From: Mycobacterium sp. MS1601
Lineage (GTDB): Bacteria; Actinomycetota; Actinomycetes; Mycobacteriales; Mycobacteriaceae
Assembly: GCF_001984215.1 (NCBI RefSeq)
Contig: NZ_CP019421.1
Span: forward strand, 1 to 64,000
DNA: 64,000 bases
Direction of reading: 5' to 3'
Within the stretch, counting starts at the first letter, position 1. Each line of letters starts with the position of its first letter. A program made the position numbers and the translations under genes. Positions 18,167-27,026 of this stretch are shown here, one piece after another. The notes under the pieces are model-generated. The model saw nothing but the letters and a program-made list of their open reading frames with translations, searched no databases and had not been told where the DNA came from.

Positions 18167-18195
18167 ACTGTAGGCGCTTTTCACGCCGGCCACAA
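18167..18195 (-). promoter_or_regulatory. SigA-like promoter (TTGTGG-N17-TACAGT)
   Basis: Standard 17-base spacing, unlike the class A and B sites. It lies 172 bases before the gene starting at 17995. Confidence 0.5.
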
Positions 18196-18259
18196 CGGAA
18201 CAGTTGCGACATTTGAGCAGTCCCAATGCTTGGGCCGGCAGGGAGCCGCGCTTACCGAT

Positions 18260-18565
18260 CTAGTGCTGCGGCTCCGCTGAGCCGGCGAACATTTCCGCAG
18301 CGAGGACGGTGCGTTCCATGACGCACCACACCCCCCACATGTGGGGCTGCACGTGCAGCGTGGTGGTATCCATCATGTTCGTGAAGCGGACAGCCACATC
18401 AACGAAGTCACCCGGCTTGGCGGCTTTGAGGTCGGACTCCACCTTCCGTGCCGCTTCAGCAGTGTTGTCGGCGAGAGCGTAGATGAGGAACTCGCTCGGC
18501 CGCGCTGTAGTCGGTTGGAGGGCTAAGGCCCATGCGTTCACCACGTCGGGGTAGTTCTGTGTCAT
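18260..18565 (-). CDS. Small unknown protein
   Basis: 101 residues. Start MTQNYPDVV with GGAGG 6 bases upstream. Contains a likely helix (DNTAEAARKVESDLKAAKPGDFVDVAV) and a Met-rich tail (NMMDTTTLHVQPHMWGVWCVMERTV). Soluble and unrecognised. Confidence 0.7.
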   Translation of the reverse strand: MTQNYPDVVNAWALALQPTTARPSEFLIYALADNTAEAARKVESDLKAAKPGDFVDVAVRFTNMMDTTTLHVQPHMWGVWCVMERTVLAAEMFAGSAEPQH

Positions 18566-18680
18566 GAAACCTCCATCATTCGATTTGTCCCACTGCATCG
18601 CTCTGCCGAGATAGTCGTGACATATCCCGTGAACATGTTCTGCTGGAGCTTCTTTGGATGGCGATAGCCGATCAGTGGCA

Positions 18681-20192
18681 CTACTGACGCAGTGCCTGGA
18701 TCCACGGGTCCGCGACCATCGCCGACACAGACTCCACGATCTCGGCGTCGGAGTCTTCGGCGCGGCCCATCATCCTCCAGGCAACGTCCTCGATGCGCTG
18801 CAGAAGTGCGCTGTAGGCGGCGCCGGCGGCGTTGGCGTAGGCGGCGGAAGCCTCTACATCAGCCTGATCAGTGAACCGGCCGGGCAGGTCGGCCAACTCC
18901 GCCGATAGTCCCTGCGCCCGTTCCTGAACCGTCGCGGCCAAGCCCCGTACGTAATCTGCGTCTGGCTGTGACTGCGCCCCGGACATCGCGCTCTCCAGAA
19001 CGTAATCGATCCGGTACAGGGCATCCAAGATAGCCTCAAGCGTTCGGATCTGCGGCCGAACGTGCACGGGCGCAACAGGAATCATCAGCGGGCCAGACGC
19101 TTGAACCGCCGCCGTCACCCGAGCCACTTCGTCTTGCGCCTGGCGCACCACGTCCTCGGCATAGGCGTGGGCACTGTCGATCTCGGCTTGCGCGGCACTC
19201 CTCGCTTCAGCAATCTGAGCCTGCGCTGCACGTGCGGAAATGGCGATCTGTCCTTGGGCGACATCGACTTCGACCTGCGCGCCGAGTTGGGCCTCGACGA
19301 TCTCCGCGTCGGCATGTGCCCGGATCGCGGCTGTTTCACCGATTGCCTTGGCGCGGGCTGCGGCGACTTCAGCAGCGGCGTCGGTGCGCACCTGCTCAAC
19401 TTCGCAGTGGAGCCGCCCAAGCGCTTCCTCGGCAGTCGCGCGCTCGGCCACGCGCTCAGTCGCACGCTGCTCGGCCCGTGCCTCGGCTGCACGTGCACGT
19501 TCCCGCGCGGCGGCCACCTCAGCCGCCGCGTCGGCGCGGACTCGTTCCAGCTGCGCGTGAAGTTCCTGCACCGTCGCTTCTGAGGCGCTGCGCTCAGCGG
19601 CTCGCTCGCTCGTTCGCTGCTCGGCTCGTTCCTCGGCGGCGCGGGCGCGTTCGTGCGCAGCGGCGACCTCGGCGGCCGCGTCGGCGCGTACCTGATCTAC
19701 CTCAGTAGCGGTGTCAGCGCGCACTCGCGCGGTCTCAGCACGCGCCTGCTCCAACGCCTGCTGATCGGCCGTATGCTCCCGCGAACGCCTGCGGTCTCGT
19801 TCTGCCGATTCGGCTTCCACCGCCCTGGCGCGTTCACACGCGGCCGTGGCGATCGCCGCGGACTCGTCGGCGTCAGCACGTGCGATCGCGGCTGCTGCTT
19901 CGGCATCGAGTCGTCCTTGTTGGGCGTCACGTTCCCGGCTGTGAGCCTCGCGACTTCGTTGGTCGGCCTCAACGAGCTGCATCACCGGCGAGGATCGTCT
20001 CTTGGTTGGCCCGTTCCGCTTGCGGCGCTCGATGAGTTCATTTTCGGTCATCGCGGCCGCTGCCACCGTCTCCGGCCGCGGTGTCAAGCCCAGCCGCTGC
20101 GCCGTCTCGACCGAATGTTGGGCGGCCTGTTTGGTCACCCCAGCCCACTTGGAGTGCTCCAGATCCTCGATGTGCTGTCGCGTGGTGGTCAT
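18681..20192 (-). CDS. Long Ala-rich coiled-coil protein
   Basis: 503 residues. Residues about 70-350 are a continuous Ala/Glu/Arg coiled coil with an internal duplication of roughly 53 residues (VRADAAAEVAAAxERARAA-E/R). The N-terminus (MTTTRQHIEDLEHSKWAGVTKQ) and a globular C-terminal 150 residues flank it. The ATG overlaps the stop of the membrane gene starting at 20863 as ATGA, so the two are translated together. A scaffold or filament tethered by that partner is plausible. No family was identified. Confidence 0.8.
   Translation of the reverse strand: MTTTRQHIEDLEHSKWAGVTKQAAQHSVETAQRLGLTPRPETVAAAAMTENELIERRKRNGPTKRRSSPVMQLVEADQRSREAHSRERDAQQGRLDAEAAAAIARADADESAAIATAACERARAVEAESAERDRRRSREHTADQQALEQARAETARVRADTATEVDQVRADAAAEVAAAHERARAAEERAEQRTSERAAERSASEATVQELHAQLERVRADAAAEVAAARERARAAEARAEQRATERVAERATAEEALGRLHCEVEQVRTDAAAEVAAARAKAIGETAAIRAHADAEIVEAQLGAQVEVDVAQGQIAISARAAQAQIAEARSAAQAEIDSAHAYAEDVVRQAQDEVARVTAAVQASGPLMIPVAPVHVRPQIRTLEAILDALYRIDYVLESAMSGAQSQPDADYVRGLAATVQERAQGLSAELADLPGRFTDQADVEASAAYANAAGAAYSALLQRIEDVAWRMMGRAEDSDAEIVESVSAMVADPWIQALRQ
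19349..19720. repeat. In-frame repeats inside the coiled-coil gene
   Basis: About 160-bp units encoding VRADAAAEVAAA-HERARAA and variants repeat two to three times. Approximate limits. Confidence 0.6.
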
Positions 20193-20863
20193 CGCCGACG
20201 CCGCCTACCCGTAGTTGCCTCTGCCGGGACGGGCGATGACGTCGCAGCGACCATCGAGTCGGGTGCTGTCGATTCCACCTCGGCCTGCCTTCTCTGCTCA
20301 GGAGCCCCGGTCGACGCAGATCCGTGGTCGGCTGACGCAGACGTGTCCCGTCGCGTGGAGGTGATGAGTGCGCCATTGACCGATAGGGCCCCAGACTCCT
20401 TGGCCAAAGCAGACAGTGGGCCGCTCTGCTGCACCAGAACCAACAGCAGCTGCTCCTGGTAGACCGCAATCGCCTTGGTGAGCGTCTCGTCACCAAGCTG
20501 CTCGGCATCTCGGAGTAGTCCTCGCAGAAGTTCCAGGGCCACCTCCGGCCCGAGTCCCAGGGTCGCGCCCTCGCTGGCTGAAGGTTCTATCTCGGCAGTT
20601 TCGAGAAGCTGCCACCAGCGATCCCAGCAGCGCGCGACTGCGGCCGCGTGCTGTTCGTCGGTACGCCGTTCCTCATGGTGGCGATCGCGTTGTTCCCGTT
20701 CGGCAAGGCTCCGCTTCCCGGCACGACGCGACCCGACCATGACCGCGCTGAGCACGATGACTGCAGCGAGCAACGTCGCCACACCCTCGAAGCCGGCGGA
20801 CATGAGGAAGTCCCGGGCCGGCGGCAGCTCCGGCAACGCGACTGGGTGCACAACGTGACTCAT
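20189..20863 (-). CDS. Single-pass membrane protein, partner of the coiled-coil gene
   Basis: About 224 residues from MSHVVHP; a TTG further upstream is less likely. One transmembrane helix near residues 25-45 (GVATLLAAVIVLSAVMVG), then a basic charged linker (RREEQRDRHHEERR-like), a helical cytoplasmic part and a disordered tail ending GRRRRR. The stop overlaps the coiled-coil start. Topology suggests an anchor with a long cytoplasmic domain. Unrecognised. Confidence 0.75.
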   Translation of the reverse strand: MSHVVHPVALPELPPARDFLMSAGFEGVATLLAAVIVLSAVMVGSRRAGKRSLAEREQRDRHHEERRTDEQHAAAVARCWDRWWQLLETAEIEPSASEGATLGLGPEVALELLRGLLRDAEQLGDETLTKAIAVYQEQLLLVLVQQSGPLSALAKESGALSVNGALITSTRRDTSASADHGSASTGAPEQRRQAEVESTAPDSMVAATSSPVPAEATTGRRRRR

Positions 20864-21045
20864 TGAGTCAGTCTCGCACTCCACTGCGCCCAGAAACGGG
20901 GCCGCGGCATCTGCATTTTCTCGACTCCGCAACCCTCAGCATGGCGCCCCGTGCCGACCTGCCGGTGCGACCATCCGGTGTGGTCACGCACGTGGGGTGA
21001 TGGCTTTTATCCTGGCGAAGACCTACCCGGGGCTCGCCCTCAGCG

Positions 21046-22050
21046 TCACGGCGACGCCCATTTCTCCTGTAGTGCATGCGTTTGCGCTATTGCGTCCTTC
21101 AGCGTGGGCGCTGTCTGCAACTGGTCCAGGAGTACCCACAGTCGAGATGAGGGGTAGATCCCGGCGCCGTTGGGAATCGGTTCGAAGGGCGGGATGCGTG
21201 GCCCCAGGTCATACACAGCGTGCGCCCGGTCGCTGAGGGGGCCTTCGGGCAGGTAGTCGAACCGGTCACGGATGGTGGGGACGACGTCGACGCGAACGAT
21301 GCGATGGATGCGCTGGACGTGCCCGGCCCACCGGAAGGCCATGAAGTTCGGTGTGTCCGTGGGCCATCCGCCGATGCCGTAGGGATGGAAGTAGCAGTTG
21401 CCCTCGGTGACGATCTCGCGGAAGGTCGGTGTGCCCTCACCGCCGGGGCGGTCCTCGCTGAGTACGACGCTGTAGGTCATGCTGTCGGCCACGGTCCTCA
21501 TGCGGATCACTTCCGTCAGGTAGGTGTGCAGTTCTTCGAGCCAGATGCGTTCTCGCCCACGGCAGAGCGGCCGTGCTGCTGCGATGTCGGCGAAGACGTC
21601 GCGCCAGGACAGATGCACCACGGGAACGCCGTCGATGTCGGCGGGCAGTTGTGTGGCCGCGAGTGCAGGCGAGGCTTGCGACAACGACACCAGCGCACCT
21701 GAGCCGTGCCGGTGAATGCGCGAAACATACTGTTGCAGCTGTTGTGTGGTGGGGACGAGCCAGTCGCGCTTGGCTTCGAAGATCAGCAGAGAGGAGCTGG
21801 CGGGGAGCTGAACTTCCAGATCGGTGCGGCCCACTTCAGCGCGCACTTCCAGGGCGAAGCTGACGTCGGCGTCGCTGTCGTCGAAGGCGGGCCACACCCG
21901 GCGGAGGATGGCGGCGCCCAGGGCCTTGCAGCGCGCCATGGTGAATCCGAGCGCTGCGGTGAGGTCGTTCTCCTCTTGACCCAGGAGACTGAAGACTGAG
22001 CCGACCTCCGCCCCATAGCGGGTGAGTGACGCCACGACGCTCTCCCCCAT
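21046..22050 (-). CDS. PD-(D/E)XK-like nuclease candidate
   Basis: 334 residues. Residues 74-96 read VGRTDLEVQL...LLIFEAKRDW, fitting the D...ExK core of the PD-(D/E)XK superfamily (D77, E92, K94), followed by TTQQLQQY, the usual helix after the core. The C-terminal half is unrecognised, with YFHPYGIGGWPTDTPNFMAFRW and many Pro residues. DNA cleavage is inferred only from this motif. It stands alone with no methylase beside it, so a stand-alone defence or recombination role is possible. Confidence 0.65.
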   Translation of the reverse strand: MGESVVASLTRYGAEVGSVFSLLGQEENDLTAALGFTMARCKALGAAILRRVWPAFDDSDADVSFALEVRAEVGRTDLEVQLPASSSLLIFEAKRDWLVPTTQQLQQYVSRIHRHGSGALVSLSQASPALAATQLPADIDGVPVVHLSWRDVFADIAAARPLCRGRERIWLEELHTYLTEVIRMRTVADSMTYSVVLSEDRPGGEGTPTFREIVTEGNCYFHPYGIGGWPTDTPNFMAFRWAGHVQRIHRIVRVDVVPTIRDRFDYLPEGPLSDRAHAVYDLGPRIPPFEPIPNGAGIYPSSRLWVLLDQLQTAPTLKDAIAQTHALQEKWASP

Positions 22051-22205
22051 TTCTTGCCCGGTTGCCCGCCCTCAGCCGGGGACATGCCATCAGCGCTGGT
22101 CACGGCTCTATGCGATGTTCGGTGATGCAACCAGCAAGCTACGGCATACCCGCGCAGCTACTGGCGCTATTCCGCCGCGTTCGCCCCCCTGGATCCGATC
22201 GGGCT

Positions 22206-22874
22206 TCAACGGCGCTTGGCCGGCGCACTGTCGAACTGGTCCGCCGGCGGTGCCTGCTGGGCCCCGGACAGTCCGCTGGCTGCGTCACGCAGTGCCCGGC
22301 ACAAGCTGCGCACGGCCGGGGCGGTCAGCTTGAGGGCTTTGGAGTTCATATCTTGCAGCCCGTCGCGGTCGATGACGTCCAGGACGATGGGGCCGGGCTT
22401 GGTTGGCTCTTGGCGTGCGTACACGAACTCATAGCGAGAGCCCGGCGGGGTGAGCCTCTTGACTTGCCACTGCTCTGGTGCCGGCCCGCTCAGGGCGTCA
22501 GCGAGGGCGTGCGCGGTCTGCTCGTCGAACTCGGCGCGTCCATCCCAGGACACCGCGCCGATCGCTCCGTGCCAGTCGACGCTCACAGTGGGCTCGCCGC
22601 CGCGCACGGAGTATCCGACCCTGACGCGCTCGTTCTTGTTGATGTCGATGGTGCGGGGCTTCGCGGCGGTAATCGCTTCGTAGAGGTGTGCGTGCTCGTC
22701 GTCGATGGCCTCGGCGAGCTGTGCTCGTTCGGCGCTGAGAGCGCGGATCTGCGCGGCGAGCTGGTCTCGCCGCGCTTCCAGTTCGCTGACTCGTTCCACC
22801 GAACGCTGCAGCTGGGCACGGGGATCGGCACTGCAGCGCCGGGGCCCGCCGGGTTCGTTACCGGCCTTGCACAT
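22206..22874 (-). CDS. CKAxxEPGG-tag protein with coiled coil
   Basis: 222 residues. It starts MCKAGNEPGGPRRCSAD, a tag also found at the starts of the genes at 35394(-) and 35578(+). A short coiled coil (VSELEARRDQLAAQIRALSAERAQL) follows, then a beta-rich domain (VRVGYSVRGGEPTVSVDWHG) of unknown function. The two Cys of the tag could bind metal or form a disulphide. It is driven by a class B promoter like both other tagged genes. Confidence 0.75.
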   Translation of the reverse strand: MCKAGNEPGGPRRCSADPRAQLQRSVERVSELEARRDQLAAQIRALSAERAQLAEAIDDEHAHLYEAITAAKPRTIDINKNERVRVGYSVRGGEPTVSVDWHGAIGAVSWDGRAEFDEQTAHALADALSGPAPEQWQVKRLTPPGSRYEFVYARQEPTKPGPIVLDVIDRDGLQDMNSKALKLTAPAVRSLCRALRDAASGLSGAQQAPPADQFDSAPAKRR

Positions 22875-22959
22875 GATTCCACCGCGTCCGGCGGCCATCC
22901 ACGGCCTCGGCGCCTACTTCACCCATGCCGCTCCCCTGTGTCGGACTGTCATCACCGGG

Positions 22960-22990
22960 GAAGTACCGACGCAGCGGCCGGTTTCCGTCA
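22960..22990 (-). promoter_or_regulatory. Class B promoter (TGACGG-N19-TACTTC)
   Basis: TGACGGAAA followed by TACTTC at the standard spacing. It precedes the tagged gene starting at 22874. Confidence 0.65.
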
Positions 22991-23084
22991 ACACTGCGGC
23001 CAGCGCGATTCGCTGTTGCAGCTCACCCGCGGCTGGGTGAGTCACCACCGCGCAGGCACGGTGCAGGGCGCGCCTGGCAGGTTC

Positions 23085-23291
23085 CTACGCGCCGCAGTTC
23101 TCGACGACTCGGGCCAATGCGGCATCGGCTGCCCGGCAGTCGTCTTCGAGGAGTCGCAGCAAGGCCGAGCGCGCTTCGGGGTTGAACGGATCGTCGTGCA
23201 ACTCGTCGCAGGCGATCTTGAGGTTGCGGGCGAAACTGCGCACCGCATCCATGTCGTCGCCGGCCGCCGCCGCCGCAGTGACAGGGCCCAT
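23085..23291 (-). CDS. Small protein with one CDELHDDP module
   Basis: 68 residues with GAGAGGAG upstream. Residues 19-50 (FARNLKIACDELHDDPFNPEARSALLRLLED) match the repeated module of the protein at 14333-14656. A short helix (AADAALARVVENCGA) completes it. Function is unknown. The strict conservation of CDELHDDP between two otherwise different small proteins suggests a binding site. Confidence 0.75.
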   Translation of the reverse strand: MGPVTAAAAAGDDMDAVRSFARNLKIACDELHDDPFNPEARSALLRLLEDDCRAADAALARVVENCGA

Positions 23292-23572
23292 CGCAGGCTC
23301 CTCTCGTGAGTCCTGACGGAACGGACCGCCTGCCAGGCGGGTTACTCCGTATCCGGTTACTACCGATCCTCACACGCCCCACGGGGGTGCTGATGCACCA
23401 ATTTCGCGGGGGCCTCAGCCCGCCGTGAGCGCCTCGACACGGGCAGCGGCGGGAGTGTTCCACCCGCTTGGCGTCGGATTCAACCACTGCACAGAATCCG
23501 GTGACGTGGGAGAAGCGCTCACGATCCCCTGTCATGGGAATATTGAGCAACCACGAACACGGAGGGACTCGG

Positions 23573-23683
23573 GTGGCAGTCAACGCTGGGTATGCGCATC
23601 TCATTCGTGTGCCACGTGCGGCGCCACCGCGGCCCACGACATCGCATGCGCGACGCGACCCCGGGGAAGTGGGTGCGCGATGA
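23573..23683 (+). CDS. Short leader-like reading frame before the NlpC/P60 gene
   Basis: 36 residues from GTG with GGAGGG 7 bases upstream. The stop overlaps the start of the hydrolase gene as ATGA. Composition (Arg, Pro and Ala-rich) is not protein-like, so it may serve translational coupling or be the tail of a broken gene. It is listed because binding site and overlap are both good. Confidence 0.4.
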   Translation: MAVNAGYAHLIRVPRAAPPRPTTSHARRDPGEVGAR

Positions 23684-24768
23684 GCACCGGCGACGAAGTC
23701 AGCTCGATCCTCAACCAACTGCGCGGACTCCTCGGTGAGGGCACTCCGGTGACCGCTCCGCTGCCCTCGCAGGTACCTGACCAGATTCAGCAGCGCCTCA
23801 ACGCCCTGCCCGGCGGGTTGGGTGCCTTCATCGACAAACTCATCGACGACCGCAAGAGCCAGGCAGAGATCAGTGCTGAGCTGGCCAAGATTGACCCCTC
23901 ATTGGTGCCGGTCGTGGATGAATCCGCCGACAACGTGACCGGCGCGCGTGATCAGCTCGACGGTATCCACGGCACCTACGACGATCGCCGCGGCCAGCTC
24001 GCTCCCGTGGAAGGCACCCCCATGGGACAACTGGGCGTGCTTCAGGCCAAGGCCGACGCCGTCGGCAATGGGGCCAACACCGTGCGTGAGCAGATACCGC
24101 CGGCCGATCTGCGCAGGGTGATGGTGGACCGTCTGGCGCAGCGCTATTACGAGCAGGCGAAGGCGGCTATGCAGGGCGCGGGTGGAGGGATGCCCGGCGG
24201 CGGCCAATCAGGCGGCGGCGGTGGCGGGATGCCCGGCGGCGGCCAATCAGGAGGCGGCGGTGGCGGATCACCGCTGAGTGCCCTGACATCGCCGGCGGCG
24301 AGCCTTGCTTCGGCGTTCAAGCCTGCGTCGTCCACGCGCGAGGGGTCTGACGGCGAGCAGCGCGAAGCGGCGGGACTGCCAGCAGGCCGCGGTGGCAGCG
24401 AGGCCGGCCGCAAGATCGCCGAGAAGGCCCTGACGGCAAAGGGACTCCCCTATGTGTGGGGCGGCGGCAACGCCAGCGGCCCCACGGGCGGCGGCTTCGA
24501 CTGTTCAGGCCTGGTGCAGTGGTCCTACGCCCAGGCGGCCGGAGCGGAAGTGCCACGGACAACCTATGACCAGATCAATCTCGGCACCCGTATCAACCCA
24601 GTGGATGCTCAGCCCGGCGATCTCGTCTTCTCTCGATTCAGCAATCGCGGCCCCGAGCACGTCCAGATCGCCCTGGGCGGCGGTCAAGTGGTCCACGCAC
24701 CGCAGAGCGGCGACGTCGTTCGCATCGCCGCCATGCCACGCGACGTCGTCGTCAAGCGGATTGTCTGA
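23680..24768 (+). CDS. NlpC/P60 cell-wall hydrolase with DUF4226-like N-terminus
   Basis: 362 residues. The N-terminal 160 residues are helical, resembling the DUF4226 part found in mycobacterial NlpC/P60 proteins linked to type VII secretion. A Gly-rich linker with two copies of GMPGGGQSGGGGGG follows. The C-terminal NlpC/P60 domain has Cys275 in FDCSGLVQW and His327 in HVQIALGGG. It should cut peptidoglycan stem peptides. No signal peptide is visible, consistent with secretion by another route. It is in one operon with the phosphoesterase gene. Confidence 0.85.
   Translation: MSTGDEVSSILNQLRGLLGEGTPVTAPLPSQVPDQIQQRLNALPGGLGAFIDKLIDDRKSQAEISAELAKIDPSLVPVVDESADNVTGARDQLDGIHGTYDDRRGQLAPVEGTPMGQLGVLQAKADAVGNGANTVREQIPPADLRRVMVDRLAQRYYEQAKAAMQGAGGGMPGGGQSGGGGGGMPGGGQSGGGGGGSPLSALTSPAASLASAFKPASSTREGSDGEQREAAGLPAGRGGSEAGRKIAEKALTAKGLPYVWGGGNASGPTGGGFDCSGLVQWSYAQAAGAEVPRTTYDQINLGTRINPVDAQPGDLVFSRFSNRGPEHVQIALGGGQVVHAPQSGDVVRIAAMPRDVVVKRIV
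24187..24264 (+). repeat. Two tandem 39-bp units in the NlpC/P60 linker
   Basis: Unit begins GGGATGCCCGGCGGC and repeats at 24226 with one base difference (GGC/GGA). It encodes the Gly-rich linker. Confidence 0.8.
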
Positions 24769-24782
24769 GCGGCCGGGAACGT

Positions 24783-25337
24783 ATGCGGGCTCTGGTCATT
24801 GCCGACGCCTCGCCGCAGCTGGGCATGCCGATCCCGGACTTTGTTGGCACCTACAGCATCGATGTCGTCATCACCGCCGGTGACCTGAACCGCTACAAGC
24901 TCACCGGCATCGATCGCGCCGGGGTGCCGACGATGGGTGTTTACGGAAACCATTGCAGGCGCGACTATCTGGATGCTCTCGGGATGCACAACCTGCACCT
25001 GTCCACGGTCGACATCGACGGTGTTTCCTTCACCGGCCTTGAGGGGTGCGTGCGCTACAAACGCGACACCGCCGCGGCGCTCTACACCCAAGAGGAGTAC
25101 CACGGTCTCGTCGCCGAGCTGCCGGCCGCCGATGTCCTGGTCACCCACTGCCCGCCCCGTGGCATAAACGACCACGAAGACCCAGCGCACATCGGAATCG
25201 AGGCCCTCAACGACTGGCTACGGCGTGCCCAGCCGGCACTGCTCATCCACGGCCACACCTACCCGACGCAGCCGGTCACCCAGGTCGGGCCCACACGTGT
25301 CGAGTACGTCCACGGTGGCCGAATCGTGATGATCTAA
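24783..25337 (+). CDS. Calcineurin-like metallophosphoesterase
   Basis: 184 residues. Motifs in order: GDLN (33-36), GNHC (55-58), THCPP (121-125) and HGHTY (156-160), which fit the metallophosphoesterase core. The first motif reads DAS instead of DxH, so one metal ligand may be changed or supplied otherwise. It lies 14 bases after the hydrolase gene, in the same operon. Substrate is unknown. Confidence 0.8.
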   Translation: MRALVIADASPQLGMPIPDFVGTYSIDVVITAGDLNRYKLTGIDRAGVPTMGVYGNHCRRDYLDALGMHNLHLSTVDIDGVSFTGLEGCVRYKRDTAAALYTQEEYHGLVAELPAADVLVTHCPPRGINDHEDPAHIGIEALNDWLRRAQPALLIHGHTYPTQPVTQVGPTRVEYVHGGRIVMI

Positions 25338-25429
25338 AGAGCGCCGGAGCACGCTGCGGACAACGCCTTGCCGGTCACGTCGGATGTCCAGACGCCCGGC
25401 GCTAAGCAGCCGAGTGCGCCAAGGAAGCG

Positions 25430-25819
25430 TTACTGGTCTCTCGCGGGATCCGGCCGCAGCGGTCCACCGCGCAGCGGCTGCCGCCGCGCCACGGTCCGCG
25501 TTACTTGTACTGCGACGATGAGTCCTACGGCGAGACCGACCCAGGGCGTGATGCCCTCGACAGCGAGCGCCACACCCGATGGCGCAGAACCATTGTCGCC
25601 GCCAGTCAGTTCAGATGCGGCGCGGCTCGACGTCGCAAACACGCCAGGGATCACCCAGGCGAACGCTGCGAGAGTCACGGTGCCGGCAATCGCACCGGCC
25701 GCGCATGCGAGCAGCAGGTCCCACAAGCCTAGGAGTGCATCAACGACGTGTTCGCGACGCGTAGCCCACCGGTAGCCCGGACCGGGATCCGGCCGGGTTT
25801 CGTGTACGCGGTTGTTCAT
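25430..25819 (-). CDS. Small membrane protein, leaderless
   Basis: 129 residues. Two transmembrane helices near residues 27-52 and 83-105, with a cytosolic Arg-rich tail. The ATG lies 7 bases after the -10 of a class A promoter, so the transcript should be leaderless. This excludes the longer frame from 26017 and explains the absence of the hairpin leader here. Unrecognised. Confidence 0.75.
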   Translation of the reverse strand: MNNRVHETRPDPGPGYRWATRREHVVDALLGLWDLLLACAAGAIAGTVTLAAFAWVIPGVFATSSRAASELTGGDNGSAPSGVALAVEGITPWVGLAVGLIVAVQVTRTVARRQPLRGGPLRPDPARDQ

Positions 25820-25826
25820 GATTGCG

Positions 25827-25848
25827 ACCCTAATCCCACCCACCGACA
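25827..25848 (-). promoter_or_regulatory. Class A promoter (TGTCGG-N10-TAGGGT), leaderless
   Basis: Exact N10 spacing. The start codon begins 7 bases past the -10. Confidence 0.7.
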
Positions 25849-25972
25849 TTTCGACCACCCGCAGTCCTACGTTTTCCCGGACATCGTCGAACACATGCGC
25901 CGCTCCCCCCGCCGCATCCAAGCTGCTCGCCCTCGCCCGGCTGGGGCCGCCGCCACGGTTACCCTGCACCCC

Positions 25973-26509
25973 ATGGCCTCGACGTCGCTGAGTCCCGATC
26001 TTCGCGCCTGGGCACAAGCCGCCGGCTACACCACCCTCGACGACGACGCGGACGCCATCGAGTTACGCCCGCTCAACGGCGCCAATACCCGCTATCACCT
26101 ACGCCCACATGGCAATCAAGGGGTGGTGCTCGCTCGGACGGAGCCAGACACCGACCCTGACGAGCACATCGTCTTGCTCATCGCCTCACCCAAAGTCGTT
26201 GAGCACCATCTGTATAGCCTGTTCGGCGATGACATCCGCGAGGACCTGGCCCTGCCCTACCTCCAGCTCCCCTGGGCGCACAGCGACCTCGCCCCCGGCT
26301 ACACCCTCGGTGCCGGCGCTGAGGAGTCCCAGGTGCTGGTGCACCACTCCCGCGGCGCTATAGCCACCGCACCCGATCCGGCTTTCGCCCTGCTCACCCT
26401 GGTGCCGCTGTCGCATCTGCTGGGTTTCAGCGCGGCGGATCTGCGGCGGGCCTTCATGGCCGAGGACGGCGCCCCGCTGCTGTCCAACGGCTACTACGCC
26501 CCCCGATAG
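25973..26509 (+). CDS. Imm61-like immunity protein candidate
   Basis: 178 residues from MASTSLSPD. The pattern LRAWAQAAGYT ... FGDDIREDLALPYLQLP ... resembles the Imm61 family common in mycobacteria, whose members neutralise secreted toxins. The resemblance is from memory of the family. No toxin gene lies next to it. It may be leaderless, since TACCCT ends 6 bases before the start. Confidence 0.6.
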   Translation: MASTSLSPDLRAWAQAAGYTTLDDDADAIELRPLNGANTRYHLRPHGNQGVVLARTEPDTDPDEHIVLLIASPKVVEHHLYSLFGDDIREDLALPYLQLPWAHSDLAPGYTLGAGAEESQVLVHHSRGAIATAPDPAFALLTLVPLSHLLGFSAADLRRAFMAEDGAPLLSNGYYAPR

Positions 26510-26528
26510 AGACCGGGCAACCCGGCGC

Positions 26529-26882
26529 TCAACCCTCTCGGGGGTCGCGGTTGGTCAGGTCCGCGCTCGGATGTTTCGATCGTGCGTCTGCGATGCGGGC
26601 GGCAACGGTCATGGCGTCGGGATCCGCGGGACGCTGGCCGGTGCCGTCGGCCGCGGCGCTGGAGACGTCCTGGGCCATCCGGTGGCGGCTTGCGTAGTCG
26701 ACGGCCTCCTGCAACTGGGCGGCGGTGTACATCCAACCCGCGGCAGTCCACGTGCGAGAGATCAGTTGGGCGATCGCCGGCTGCGGCAGTCCGCTGGCTT
26801 CGGCGACGTCTTTGATGCTGAACTTCGCGTCGGCGTAGTCCGGGCCGGTGCCGCCCCGACCGAACTCGATGACCTCACCCAT
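26529..26882 (-). CDS. Small HTH-type protein
   Basis: 117 residues from MGEVIEFGRGG. Residues 20-40 (AKFSIKDVAEASGLPQPAIAQLI) resemble a MerR-like or Xis-like HTH, and the protein at 55383-55775 starts with a similar segment (FTEDEVAARVGLPGPIIAELI). A polar tail follows. DNA binding is likely. It is divergent from the gene at 27027. Confidence 0.6.
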   Translation of the reverse strand: MGEVIEFGRGGTGPDYADAKFSIKDVAEASGLPQPAIAQLISRTWTAAGWMYTAAQLQEAVDYASRHRMAQDVSSAAADGTGQRPADPDAMTVAARIADARSKHPSADLTNRDPREG

Positions 26883-27026
26883 GCCGGTCGACGTTACCGC
26901 TATGACAGACCCCCGCCGGTCACGAGATTCACGGTGGACAGCGGTAGGCGGGACAGAGTCTTGACCAGCAGAAATTCGGGGACGACGGGGGGCGTTTGAG
27001 CGTGGTCGCGGCGGTAGGTTCACTGC

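Noticed and set aside
24147-24413. Gly/Pro-rich frames opposite the NlpC/P60 linker
   Set aside because: Antisense to the Gly-rich repeat; low complexity, no binding site.
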